Shown here piece after piece: positions 10,075 to 20,248 of a DNA stretch of 64,000 nt. The DNA comes from Erigeron canadensis (lineage: Eukaryota; Streptophyta; Magnoliopsida; Asterales; Asteraceae), in NCBI RefSeq assembly GCF_010389155.1, contig NC_057767.1, positions 20,409,723 to 20,473,722 on the forward strand, written 5' to 3'. A program made the translations under genes and the position numbers. Positions within the stretch are counted from its first letter, which is position 1; every line of letters begins with the position of its first letter. Under the pieces are notes generated by a model. It was given only the letters and a program-made list of their open reading frames with translations. It searched no databases and was not told the origin of the DNA.

Positions 10075-11292
10075 ATGGCTAAGGATAGCGAAGTAGAGGA
10101 ATCAATGCTAGAAAAAAGTAGGAAAGTCCTCGAAACCCCTAATCCACCCATTAAGGTACCTGAAACGGACGTCCCTTTTTCGGCCAAGTCGACTCACATG
10201 AGCATGGTGCAGAGCTTAGGATTCGATGGTGAGGTAAATGACGATCCGTATCATCACCTGTCACGTTTTAAGGAGGAATGTCGACTTTTCAACTACGGGA
10301 CAGGTACTAAAGAAACGGTAAGATTAGGAATGTTTAGGTATTCATTGCAAGGAATGGCGTTAGCATGGTTAGAGGAGCTCGATCCGGATTCAATCAAGAC
10401 TTGGGAGGAATTGAAAGAAGCATTTTGCAACAGATTTTACCCACGCGATTTGAGGAGAGTCAGAGAGCTAGCTGTGGAGAATTACTCCCAAATAGAATCC
10501 GAAACGATGGGCGAAGCATGGAAGAGATTGAAGAAGATGTCGAGAGCTTGCTACGGTTGTGAAAGGAGCAGAGAAGAGTTAGTGCAGCTTTTCTACAATG
10601 GAGGAATGAGCGAGACAAGGAAGAACTTGGATTTGATGAGTGGAGGATCGTTCGATTACAAGACCGCGAATAGCAGTTACGCAGCTCTAGATGACATAGC
10701 AAAAAGGAATTTAGATAAGGATTGGTCGAAGTCGAAGCTGCTTGAAGGAAAGATGGAGAGTTTGCAAAAGCAGGTTGACACTTTAATACAAGAATTGAAA
10801 CTGAGAAATAAAGAAATTGATCAAAGGAATCAAGAGATGAAAGAGGGATTTGACAAGGTCACAAAAATGATAGAATTCATCTGTGGTCAACTTTCCTCGA
10901 ACGTGGAATCGGTGAAAGGAATCACGACAAGGTCAGGCAAGACAACAAAATCACCGAGGAACCCTCTGGAGAATGAAGAAGAAAATGAAGAAGAAGAATC
11001 AGCAGAGGAAGAAGAGGAAACTGAGATGGTGAAGCAAAAGAGCAATGATATGAATGCTGGACAGAAGAACCAGCGACGCTGGCCACCCGCCAGCGTCGCT
11101 GGAACACAACCTGAAGGAGCCAGCACTGCTGGTGATCCAACCAGCGCTGCTTCTCATCCAGAAAAGACCACCAGCGCCGCTGGTCATAGCACCAGCGCCG
11201 CTTCCCTTCCAGAAAATGCAACCAGCGCCGCTGGTAACCCGACCAGCATCGCTGGTCCACCCAGACTCACCACCAGCGCCGTTGGAACCTAA
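10075..11292 (+). CDS. gag: Gypsy Gag (Athila/Tat type), ends at an in-frame stop
   Basis: The 405-aa frame encodes the structural protein of a Ty3/Gypsy element. The retrotransposon-gag core spans about residues 57-190 (HLSRFKEECR, LQGMALAWLEEL, EAFCNRFYPRDL, EAWKRL). A likely coiled coil follows at about 225-275 (KMESLQKQVDTLIQELK). Residues about 297-318 are Glu-rich. I see no CCHC knuckle. The C-terminal 70 residues are a run of TSAAG/TSIAG units encoded by the palindromic word CCAGCGCCGCTGG. The TAA at 11290-11292 sits inside this run, and pol continues downstream in the same frame. The stop may therefore be a mutation of a fused gag-pol or a natural separator. The ATG at 10075 is the first in a leader of about 115 nt after the primer site. 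Confidence 0.85.
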   Translation: MAKDSEVEESMLEKSRKVLETPNPPIKVPETDVPFSAKSTHMSMVQSLGFDGEVNDDPYHHLSRFKEECRLFNYGTGTKETVRLGMFRYSLQGMALAWLEELDPDSIKTWEELKEAFCNRFYPRDLRRVRELAVENYSQIESETMGEAWKRLKKMSRACYGCERSREELVQLFYNGGMSETRKNLDLMSGGSFDYKTANSSYAALDDIAKRNLDKDWSKSKLLEGKMESLQKQVDTLIQELKLRNKEIDQRNQEMKEGFDKVTKMIEFICGQLSSNVESVKGITTRSGKTTKSPRNPLENEEENEEEESAEEEEETEMVKQKSNDMNAGQKNQRRWPPASVAGTQPEGASTAGDPTSAASHPEKTTSAAGHSTSAASLPENATSAAGNPTSIAGPPRLTTSAVGT

Positions 11293-11305
11293 CCAGCGCC
11301 GCTGA
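11070..11305 (+). repeat. Array of CCAGCGNCGCTGG palindromes inside gag
   Basis: Exact palindromes lie at 11070-11082, 11090-11102, 11171-11183 and 11222-11234, with near copies around 11121, 11140, 11191, 11243, 11273 and 11293. They are translated in one frame as Thr-Ser-Ala-Ala-Gly-like repeats. The same word recurs in non-coding parts of the element, so protein function cannot be its only cause. Confidence 0.85.
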
Positions 11306-14300
11306 TGCCGCCTAGAACAAATTCCCAAACGCGATCAAAACCTTACAACAAAACAGTTCCGTATCCGAAAAAGTTGAAAAAGAATCGAGTGGAGCAGAAA
11401 GCGGAAAATTTTAAGGATACAATCTGGGGTACGATAGTTACGATGCCGCTCACGGATTTGGTTAGGTTGAAACCAGGATACGCGAGGCACATAAGGGACA
11501 TGCTAAAGGAAGACAGGGTGTCGAAAGGTGTGCACGGAGTAGAGGAAGTCAAGGGAATTCTGGAAGAAGAAGATGAGTTCATCACACCAAAGTTGGAAGA
11601 TCCGGGAAGCTTTGTCATACCTTGCACGTTAGGAAACAAAATAACTTGTGATTGTTTAGCAGACTTAGGAGCCAGTATTAACCTCATGCCTTGGTCTATC
11701 TACATTCAATTAAGTAATGAGGCTTTAGATACGACCATGATGACCATTAAGTTAGCAGACCAGACCTTTCAACGTCCCTTAGGAAAGACTGATAAGATAA
11801 TCGTGACAGTAGGAGACCTGCATTTTCAAGCAGAATTCGTGGTCATGAACATTCCGGAAGATAAGAAAGTGCCAATAATCTTAGGTAGACCTTTCTTAAA
11901 CACCGCCAAAGCTATTATAGAAGTAGCAGAACGTAGGATCACCATAGGAAATGGTAGGAGGAAGCTGAGTTTGACCATGGAAGGAGATCCAGACCTAGGA
12001 AAAGATGAGATAGGAAAACTTGCTGAAGAAGTCGAGATAGTGGAAACAGACAACAAAACAAATCAGGAGATAGAAGAAATCTTAGGAATAGGATCGCCGG
12101 AACGTCCTTGGGATTTAGGAGAATTAAAGGAAAATGAATTTGATGGAACCTTAGTGCAAGCACCAAATAACTTAGTAACCTCGATAGAACAACCGCCTAC
12201 AGATCTAGAAATGAAACCGTTACCGCAAGGATTGGAGTATGCCTACCTGCAAGGGAAGTCGCAACTTCCAGTCATTATTTCATCAAAGCTTAGTACAAGG
12301 GAGAAGGCAGCATTGATGAAGGTACTTAGATCTCATAAGAAGGCATTTGGTTGGAAGATAGCAGATATTAGGGGCATAGACTCATCGTACTGTCACCATA
12401 GGATTCACCTAGAGGCCAATTCGAAGCCAATAGTGCAAAGACAGGGACGTCTTAACCCAAACATGAAGGAAGTAGTGAAAAAAGAGGTGATTAAGCTGTT
12501 AGATGCAGGGATAATTTACCCTATTTCGGATAGCGAATGGGTAAGCCCTATTCACTGCGTTCCCAAGAAGGGAGGAATGACAGTGGTGGCTAATGAAAAT
12601 GATGAATTGATAGCAACTAGGACAGTGACGGGATGGAGAGTATGCATAGACTATAGGAAGCTTAATGAGGCCACAAGGAAGGACCATTACCCATTACCAT
12701 TCATGGACCAGATGTTGGAGTGACTAGCAGGGAATGAGTACTTTTGCTTTCTCGATGGTTTTTCTGGGTATCTTCAGATTCCCATTCATACGGAGGACCA
12801 AGAGAAGACAACTTTTACTTGTCCCTATGGCACCTACGCTTACAGGAAGATGCCATTTGGACTGTGTAACGCGCCCGCGACATTTCAGCGGTGTATGACG
12901 GCGATCTTTCAGGACATGTTAGAGAAGTCAGTAGAAGTATTTATGGACGATTTTTTAGTTTTCGGAGATTCGTTTGACTCATGTTTAAGGCCTTTAGATA
13001 AGATGTTGGCTAGATGTGAAGAAACCAACTTAGTTCTTAATTGGGAGAAGTGTCATTTCATGGTCAAGGAAGGAATAGTTCTAGGACATAAAGTACCGAA
13101 AAAAGGAATAGAAGTAGATAAAGCTAAGATTGACGTTATGGCTAGGTTACCTTTGCCCGTCAATGTGAAAGGAGTTAGGAGTTTTTTAGGTCATGCAGGT
13201 TTCTATAGGAGGTTCATCAAGGATTTTTCCAAGATAGCAAGGCCAATGACCAAACTGTTGGAGAAAGAAGTTAGGTTTGACTTTGATGAAGATTGTGAAA
13301 GAGCCTTTAAGAAACTTAAGAAGCACCTAATGGAATCACCTATAGTAGTATCACCAGATTATGCATTACCTTTTGAGATAATGTGTGATGCTAGCGATTA
13401 TGCCGTAGGAGCAGTATTAGGACAAAGGATAGACAAAAACTTTAGACCAATTTACTATGCTAGTAAGACCTTGAACGAAGCTCAAAGGAATTACACTACC
13501 ACTGAAAAGGAGTTGCTAGCAGTAGTTTTTGCCTTAGATAAATTTAGGAATTACATAGTCATGCAGAAAGTGACCATCTTTACAGACCACGCAGCAATTC
13601 GATATTTAGTTAACAAGAAGGATGCGAAACCGAGGTTGATTAGATGGATGTTACTGCTTCAGGAATTTGATTTAGAAGTTAAGGATAAAAAGGGAGCAGA
13701 GAATTTAGTTGCAGATCACCTAAGTAGGTTAGATAATTTAGATGAAGAAGAAGTAGATCATGAGGAAATAGGAGAATCATTTCCAGAAGAAAATTTGATG
13801 AGAGTAGAAGTAGAAAATAAGGATGATACACCATGGTTTGCTGATATAGCAAACTACTTAGCTGCAGGAGTGTTGCCACTGCATTTAGATTATTACCATA
13901 GGAAAAAGTTCTTCTTTGACCTTAAGCATTATTTCTGGGAAGAACCACACTTGTTTAGGATTTGTGCAGATGGTATGGTTAGGAGATGTGTGTCAGAACG
14001 TGAAAGTAGAAGGATATTAGATGACTGCCATTCAGGACCCACAGGAGGACATTATGGACCAACAACAACAGCAAGGAAGGTTTTCGAAGCAGGATTCTAT
14101 TGGCCAAGAATTTTCCAAGAGGCCAGAACTCTAGTTAGCTTATGTGATGCATGTCAGCGCCAAGGATCCATAACAAAGAGAGATGAGATGCCACAGAAAG
14201 GCATAAAGGTATGTGAAGTTTTCGATGTTTGGAGCATAGATTTTATGGGACCATTTCCACCATCTCATAAGTATAAATACATACTTGTAGCAGTAGATTA

Positions 14301-15066
14301 CGTGTCAAAGTGGGCTGAAGCCAAGGCTTTACCTACAAATAATGCCAAATCTGTCATAGATTTCCTTAAGAATTTGTTTAGTAGGTTTGGTATGCCAAAA
14401 GCCTTAATAAGTGATAGGGGTAGTCATTTTGCTAATGCTCAGTTAGAAAAAGTGCTTAAGAGGTATGGGGTTAACCATAGATTTTCGACAGCTTACCACC
14501 CTCAAACTAGTGGACAAGTAGAGAATACAAATAGGGCACTTAAGAGAATCTTAGAAAAGACAGTTACCGATAACCCCAAAAACTGGGCACTTAGGCTAGA
14601 TGATGCACTTTGGGCATTTAGGACAACATATAAGACACCTATAGGAACAACACTGTATAAGTTAGTTTATGGCAAAACTTGTCATTTTCTATTAGAGATC
14701 GAACATAAGGCTTATTGGACACTTAAGAACTTAAATCTTGATATGTTAGAGGCAGGAGATAGGAGACTCTTACAGTTTCATGAATTAGATGAAACTAGGT
14801 GGATGGCTTATGAAAATTCAAAGTTGTATAAAGAAAGGACAAAAGCTTGGCATGACAAGAGAATAAAGGCAAAAAGGTTTAAGGAAGGAGATTTAGTGTT
14901 ACTTTTTAATTCTAGGTTCAAGCTTAAATCACCTAAGTTCAAACCAAAATGGTCAGGACCATACTTATTACTTAGAGTATATTCCTCAGGTTATGTAGAA
15001 TTAAGGGCAAAAAATGGAGATAGTTTTATAGTTAATGGACAGAGAATTAAGGTGTATAATCAATAA
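11305..15066 (+). pseudogene. pol: Gypsy Pol (protease, RT, RNase H, integrase), one nonsense mutation
   Basis: A single frame runs from 11293 to 15066, broken only by TGA at 12721-12723, where CGA (Arg) is expected in the conserved LERLAG stretch of this lineage. That is a C-to-T change at a CpG. Domain order: aspartic protease with active-site DLGAS near 11665 and ILGRPFL near 11880; RT with FLDGFSGY near 12755, MPFGLCNAPATFQ at 12850 and FMDDF near 12940; RNase H with CDASDYAVGAVLGQ near 13385 and FTDH near 13580; integrase with an H-H-C-C finger (HSGPTGGHYG to CDACQ, about 14030-14155) and the D,D,E residues in SIDFMGP, ISDRGSHF and GQVENTN. There is no chromodomain after the integrase. 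The RT and gag motifs point to Athila/Tat. The element is probably non-autonomous because of the stop. Confidence 0.9.
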
Positions 15067-15270
15067 GTAGGAGAAAGGGAAGTCGACTCACGGGACGAGT
15101 TCACTTTCAAAATGACTTAGGAAAGCTAGAATTGTAGGTTAGGTACTAACGTAGATTTTTAGGAACAGGAAAATTGTGTTTTGTATTAGTATTGCAGGTT
15201 AAAGAATGAAGGTAGATCATGGAGCTCAGAAAGGAAGAAAAAGGTAAGTTTTTAAGCTGATTCGGAGTAA

Positions 15271-15318
15271 CCAGCGCCGCTGGAGCATCAACCAGCGTCG
15301 CTAGTAAGTGTGGGGGAA
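15271..15318 (+). repeat. Two palindrome copies followed by a polypurine-like tract
   Basis: CCAGCGCCGCTGG (15271-15283) and CCAGCGTCGCTAG (15292-15304) run straight into AAGTGTGGGGGAA (15306-15318). This is the first of four AAGTGTGGGGG words downstream of pol, and no LTR follows it. Confidence 0.7.
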
Positions 15319-15539
15319 TTTTCCAGATTTTCATAACTTTTATTAAAAAAAAAAAAAGAAAAAAAAAAGGGCCTAACATGCGCCGTCCAGGTGTTGACTA
15401 GTCAAAAAGGGTTTTAAACCCTTGTCTCCTTCACAAAAACAACAACAACAAAATTTTGATAACACCCCACCCCCATCCGATCGGCCACCTCCACCACACC
15501 ACTTTCCACCATTTTTCTTTCCATTTTCACTCTTGAATC

Positions 15540-15551
15540 ATGTCCCATGAG
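15540..15551 (+). CDS. Candidate first exon of spliced Gypsy accessory ORF
   Basis: ATGTCCCATGAG encodes four residues (MSHE) and is followed at once by GTATGT, a consensus plant 5' splice site. Joining its phase-0 end to 16133 gives an uninterrupted 99-codon frame. The upstream 120 bp are C-rich and look like a plant 5' leader (CCACCTCCACCACACCACTT). This is a prediction from sequence; no transcript was examined. Confidence 0.5.
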
Positions 15552-16132
15552 GTATGTATCTTACACCTAATTTCTTTTGCTTGTATTTTTTTTTTATTAC
15601 CCTAACAAATTAGTTTTAGGTCAAAATTAGGGATTAACAAAATAGGTAGAATTTCGGATTAAAAATGGTTAAGATAGGTAATAGGAAGTTAGATTAACAA
15701 AACCCCATTCATAGAATTAGTTTAAACCTATGCATTAACTAGATATAGGTTCATTAGTTTACTTTAGGAATAGTAAACTTTTGTTAATTGAGAAAATTAT
15801 GTTTTGGAAGAATGAAAAGTTGTTTTTGCAGAAAAAAATTATATTGTTGAACTAAGATTAGCAGTTTGCAAGTTACAAGATACAACATTAGATTAAAAAG
15901 ATGAAAAAACAAAAATTTGTTGCTAAAACGGAACCACCAGCGTCGCTGGCCACCTACCAGCGCCGCTGGTTCCTGGATTAGACCACACCAGTGCCGCTCG
16001 TCTCTGACCAGCGCCGCTGGTCACCTGTTTTAGACCAAACCAGCGCCGCTTGCGCACCTCCAGCGCCGCTGGTACCATTCTGGACTGAATATTTATATTC
16101 TCGTTTTCTTCTGCTTTTCACATGTTTTGCAG
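15552..16132 (+). other. Predicted 581-bp GT-AG intron holding palindrome array
   Basis: It begins GTATGTATCTT and ends in a pyrimidine-rich CTTCTGCTTTTCACATGTTT then TGCAG. The 3' half carries four exact CCAGCGNCGCTGG palindromes (15937-15949, 15957-15969, 16008-16020, 16060-16072) and two near copies (15988, 16040). It is also T/A-rich, as plant introns are. If real, the palindromes would be kept in genomic RNA and removed from the spliced message. Confidence 0.5.
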
Positions 16133-16420
16133 CATAAACGGCCTAGGATAAGCTCAGATTCAGACAATAACAGCTTCGAAAGTTCAGATGATGTTTGGAG
16201 ACCCGATGGATATGATTTCACGATTGAAAAGCCGCATGATTTCAACATTCGGTTTACTGAAGCTAAGAAAGACAAAGACTATGGCAAACTGTTTCAAGAA
16301 AAGCGCAATTGGTTGCTTTGGCCCGATGCTAGAAAAAACAAAAAGATTAGGTTGAATAACAAACTGGTGAAGCTTCAGAACAAAGAATTGGCAACCCTCA
16401 AAGTGAAATTTATCGAGTGA
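16133..16420 (+). CDS. Second exon of Gypsy accessory ORF, unknown function
   Basis: The exon encodes 95 residues, and with the short first exon the product is about 99 aa. It begins HKRPRISSDSDNNSFESSDD (basic, then Ser/Asp-rich). It continues with a Trp- and Phe-containing part (DVWRPDGYDF, RFTEAKKDKDYGKLF, RNWLLWPDAR) and ends with a basic helical tail (RKNKKIRLNNKLVKLQNKEL). I do not recognise the family. The RKN/KKIR-type stretches could act in nuclear localisation or RNA binding, but that is a guess. No ATG opens the frame in this exon; a TGCAG acceptor lies exactly at its start, supporting splicing. It sits where Athila elements carry an env-like ORF but is much smaller than those. Confidence 0.5.
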   Translation, partial: HKRPRISSDSDNNSFESSDDVWRPDGYDFTIEKPHDFNIRFTEAKKDKDYGKLFQEKRNWLLWPDARKNKKIRLNNKLVKLQNKELATLKVKFIE

Positions 16421-16533
16421 GGAGTGTTTTTACAGGATTCATGGAAGAATACGACAAAGAAAACCCGGGAAGTTTCGTTACTCTTTTGCTTTAAATTTTT
16501 CCCATTTTTCTTTTAAGTCGTAGTTTAGTCTTT

Positions 16534-16570
16534 ACAATGAGGACATTGTTAAATTTAAGTGTGGGGGGAG
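16534..16570 (+). promoter_or_regulatory. Hairpin (AGGA loop) plus internal polypurine tract
   Basis: ACAATG, loop AGGA, CATTGT (16534-16549) form a perfect 6-bp stem. Seven bases later comes AAGTGTGGGGGGAG (16557-16570). The arrangement repeats at 17509-17543 with a different stem. This copy may be a central polypurine tract or the remnant of an older element end. Confidence 0.6.
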
Positions 16571-17508
16571 ATTTGCGTAAAATAGGAAAAATTTTCAGAT
16601 TTTTGGTTTAAAATATAAGAGTTTGAAATGATATTTAGATGGTTTTCGAACTAGTGATTTATTAGACAGAAATGATGAGTATTGTTGTAGGATTCCGTTT
16701 TAAGCTACATCTCTTGAATCCTTAGCACTAATTAGATCTACCCTAAGTGATAAAGCAGTGTTTCATGCATGATAAATTGGACTTAAGCTTAAACGATTGA
16801 TAGTGTGTATTAGAGGAAGCTATAACAATTTCATTTGTAGTCCTAGGTTAAGATGAATAAATAACTGCCGTGTGAGCTAAAACCTTTAAGATCTATGGAA
16901 ATCCTTAAATTTCATGAAGTAGATTGTATCTAGTAAGAATTTTTGATGGTAGTGTGACCCATCTGGGGGTCTATCGGCTAAATTGTGCTTAAACAATAGT
17001 AAATATCTTTCGGTAGCCGATATATCTTAAAAAGGGTGTATTATGCTTTAAGTTATCTAGCTGTGTTTGTAAACGAAAGAATTAAATAAATACAAAATCA
17101 AATTAAAGGTCAAGTTATGTCGCTTTGCGCGTGGGGAACCACCGACCTGTCACCGCTGTCTTAACTCTTAAAGATGTTTATCCTAGATTGTAATTGTCTT
17201 AAGATCATTAATTAGTCGAACTAGTGCAAGCTATGGAATGGAAGTATTTCAAGAAGGGAAAGCAAAAACACATTAATAATAATTATGTACTAGGATTGCG
17301 TATGAATTGTTTGCATTAATCTGTACTAGCTACCAATCATGGTAATTGAATTGTTAGTGGTTGCATTAGACATATGCATAAGCGATAAAGGTATGAACAA
17401 AATAAGTGTGGGGGAGGAAAAGAGATGTTAGCGTAAGAAATGTATCTATTTACCCTGATTTGTCAAAAGCTAGTTCCTAACTTTGAATTAAGATTGATTT
17501 AGATTTTT
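16571..17508 (+). other. Non-coding 3' region of the Gypsy element
   Basis: No ORF of note is visible. It holds another AAGTGTGGGGGAGG word at 17404-17417, without a hairpin before it. Long non-coding stretches between integrase and the 3' LTR are usual in Athila/Tat elements. Confidence 0.6.
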
Positions 17509-17543
17509 GCTTGAGGACAAGCAAAGGTTTAAGTGTGGGGGAA
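17509..17543 (+). promoter_or_regulatory. Hairpin (AGGA loop) plus 3' polypurine tract
   Basis: GCTTG, loop AGGA, CAAGC (17509-17522), eight bases, then AAGTGTGGGGGAA (17531-17543), two bases before the TG of the 3' LTR. The tract is the expected plus-strand primer. The stem differs in sequence from the one at 16534, yet pairing, loop and spacing are kept. Confidence 0.75.
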
Positions 17544-17545
17544 TT

Positions 17546-18244
17546 TGATGAGTGATTTATTTGTGACTTTTTCCCCATTCATTTGTCATGATTTCGAGGT
17601 ATAAATGAGTCATTAGTATGAATTTTAAGGTACTTAATGGAATTAGGTTTTGTGAACAGGATTGATTTGAGAGATGACAGATCGAGAGAGTAGAAATGAG
17701 TTTAGGAAGATTAAGGATGAAGTTTGGGAGATGGACGTATGAAGACTAAAGAGCTAAAACAAGGAAACGCATGCCAACTGGAGCAACCAACGTCGTTGGT
17801 GGACTAACCAGCGCAGCTGCAATCGTACAGGAACCAGACCAACTCATTGAAGTGTCTCACCAGTCGAAAGGCAGTCAGGCTAAATAATTCAAGTGAATCT
17901 AACGAGAATCTGAATGTGAAAAGAGTCGTTCAACAACTTCAACTATAACCACTTTTAAGCATGTCAATCAAAACCAAACGAATGTCAGTTTTACATTTAT
18001 TATTGTCTTTAATTTCATATGCAATTAGTTAACTAGGAGACCCCCCAAAGAAAACTGTAATCTTAACTTAAGTATTTTAATTTCCTTAGTTTAAGTTCCC
18101 TGCGAACGAACCTGGACTTACCTAGACTATATTCCTACTAGACAGAGTACATTGCTCTTAGTTGCGTTTTAAGATAGATTAGGTAAAACCTTGAATTATA
18201 AATTTAAAACTTAGATAGTTTAATAAAAAAAAAATCGCACATCA
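17546..18244 (+). repeat. 3' LTR of Gypsy element
   Basis: The 699-bp LTR starts TGATGAGTGATTTATTTGTG and ends CGCACATCA. Its last 404 bp match the truncated 5' LTR. It contains one further palindrome copy, CCAACGTCGTTGG (17787-17799), changed symmetrically in both arms from CCAGCGTCGCTGG, and a decayed copy at 17808. Sequence after 18244 is unrelated. Confidence 0.85.
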
Positions 18245-19232
18245 GGGAGAAAGACCAAAACATAAATGTCACACAGGAGAGATAATAATGGGAACTACTC
18301 AGAAAATAATACTGTATTTTATTGGTATCTATAACTGCATCCTTTAAGGATCATATGATTAAATGTTTATGATTTTTTATGGATTGCCATATAGCTACCC
18401 ATTTTTATTTATTTTTCATTTTTTTTAAAGCCGGCACAATTTAATTTTTATTACTTTTATAAGTCAAATACCTAACAGCTTTTTGTCAGGCTTTTGTTAG
18501 GTTTTTTCCTAACATTAAAAGTAATAAAAAAAATATTTTCTTATCTTATTAAATTTCTTATGATCTATAACTATTTGTTTAAAATTTTTTTTGCAATTTT
18601 GAAACAATAAAATACAATTAGAAAGATAACTTCAAAAATTTCAACAGTAAGTTCATTACAGTCAAATTTTTAAAAACATAATTTTGTTTTAACAGTAAGT
18701 TCATTCCAGTCAAACTTTTGAAAACATAAATTTGTTTAAAAAGAGAGTTGATTGAATTGTAAATTTGGAACAATAAAATACAGTTAGCAAATAAACATTA
18801 AATACATTATTTAACCAACAAATACTATAAATACTGAATTAAAACTATCATTTTCACTAAACAAAGTACAGTAATAACAATAAAAATTAACAGTATTTAC
18901 AATAAGAAGTGCAAGTTAATTTCTTTCCAGATTCACTTTGCACACATTAGATGTACATACACTTACACACGAACACATATACAAACATAAATCTTTCCGA
19001 CAAAAAATTCCGGCAAGCATCTATTTTTCAACGACATAAAACTTGATCCTTAAATACATATTTGTATACATATTGTCATATGTGTATCTATACTTACTGA
19101 AAACGGCCGCCACTATCCGCCACCTCCAGCCACCCCATGTGACAAAATCCGGCCGCCACTTTTAGATCCGAAAAATGAAGCAATCAACCACCACCACTTT
19201 CACCCACCTCCGTCCACGACCACCGACAACAC
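18245..19232. other. Intergenic DNA with a 49-bp tandem duplication
   Basis: No gene is visible. AACAGTAAGTTCATT-beginning units lie at 18642-18690 and 18691-18739. They are flanked by two AACAATAAAATACA(A/G)TTAG segments near 18604 and 18769, so a larger block was probably duplicated. From 19100 the sequence turns C-rich (CCGCCACC), leading into the relic at 19233. Confidence 0.45.
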
Positions 19233-19448
19233 ATGCCACCCCCCAAAAACCGAGTCAATCGTAATCATTTCGTGAGACTGGTGTTACAAGGAGATTTTCT
19301 GGTACCTCCTACGCATCCACAATGGTCTAGTCACGCATATGATCGGGCATGGGAAAATCCTTTTTTGGATAGACAAAATGTGTACAACCAGATTAAATTT
19401 CCTAGACGTAATTCAGTAGGTGTGAGAACTTGTATTAATATTGATTAA
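19233..19448 (+). pseudogene. Relic resembling C-terminus of a MULE-encoded accessory protein
   Basis: A 71-codon frame reads NHFVRLVLQGDFLVPPTHPQ, then W..HAYDRAWENPFLDR and NQIKFPRRN, ending in a stop. The spacing of NHFV..L..G...PPT..QW..H..D.A..W..P resembles the tail found in proteins carried by plant Mutator-like elements. I recall that pattern only in general terms. No catalytic domain is present upstream, where C-rich repeats occur. A host gene fragment is the alternative. The first 10 codons are probably not part of the original protein. Confidence 0.35.
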
Positions 19449-19646
19449 GAAAATGATTAAAATATTTTATTATCTATGAGTATTATTTATATTTTCTACT
19501 ATTATGTATCTTCTACTATTATGTATAATTATATAAGGTGCATGTTAATGATTTATTATATTTTTAGTCTTTCAATTGCAATAAAAAGTAAAATGTATGA
19601 TATTATAAATAAAATTAATGAAATAGAATAAATACATATATATATA

Positions 19647-20228
19647 CTAGGGTTATTTTACCCGCATGATGTGCGGGTTTTTTTAGGTAGATTTTAATAA
19701 AGCGAGTTTTTGAGTTAGATTTATTAAATATAAATAAAATTACTTCAATGATTCATAATTTACATGTAATTAATTACCGTATACATAAAAAGCATAAAGC
19801 ATGAGAATTAGTATGATAAAAGTCAAAAAGTTAGATAATATAAATGAAGACGTGAAGAAAATTTACAAATGAGAACTTTACTTAATCAACAAATCAATTT
19901 TGTGGTAGTTCCTCGATGGAAGTCATGGAACATGGGCAAATCTTTTTTAAATATGGCAGAGGATTTATGTTTAGGATCTAATTAATGAAATACATATATT
20001 TTCCACTTTTCATATATTTTGTACCGGAAATAATGAGTTACACTCCGTATTATGTTGGATTTATGTAATTTTGAAAGATTTGTGTTTTGATAAAAATAAA
20101 TAAATAATATTAAATATTGTGAAAAAAAATATGAAGATGCTACATAGGATAAATCCTACGTGGAAATGTTTAAGGATAGCTTTGACTTGAGAAGAATGAC
20201 TTAGAACGCTCGGATAACTACTCTTTTA
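19647..20228 (-). mobile_element. Helitron-type 3' terminus, minus strand
   Basis: Read on the minus strand, hairpin CCCGCACATCATGCGGG (19677-19661) is followed by ten bases and then CTAG (19650-19647) next to an AT tract: the Helitron 3' structure. The 5' end is placed, uncertainly, at the ATTAAAAGAGTAGTTATCCG side just before the (AT)n at 20229. The interior codes for nothing visible. Confidence 0.55.
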
Positions 20229-20248
20229 ATATATATATATATATATAT

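Noticed and set aside
10887..11328. Three overlapping minus-strand open frames opposite the gag C-terminus
   Set aside because: They are mirror readings of the GC-rich palindromic repeats; the repeat keeps several frames open. No start context or domain.
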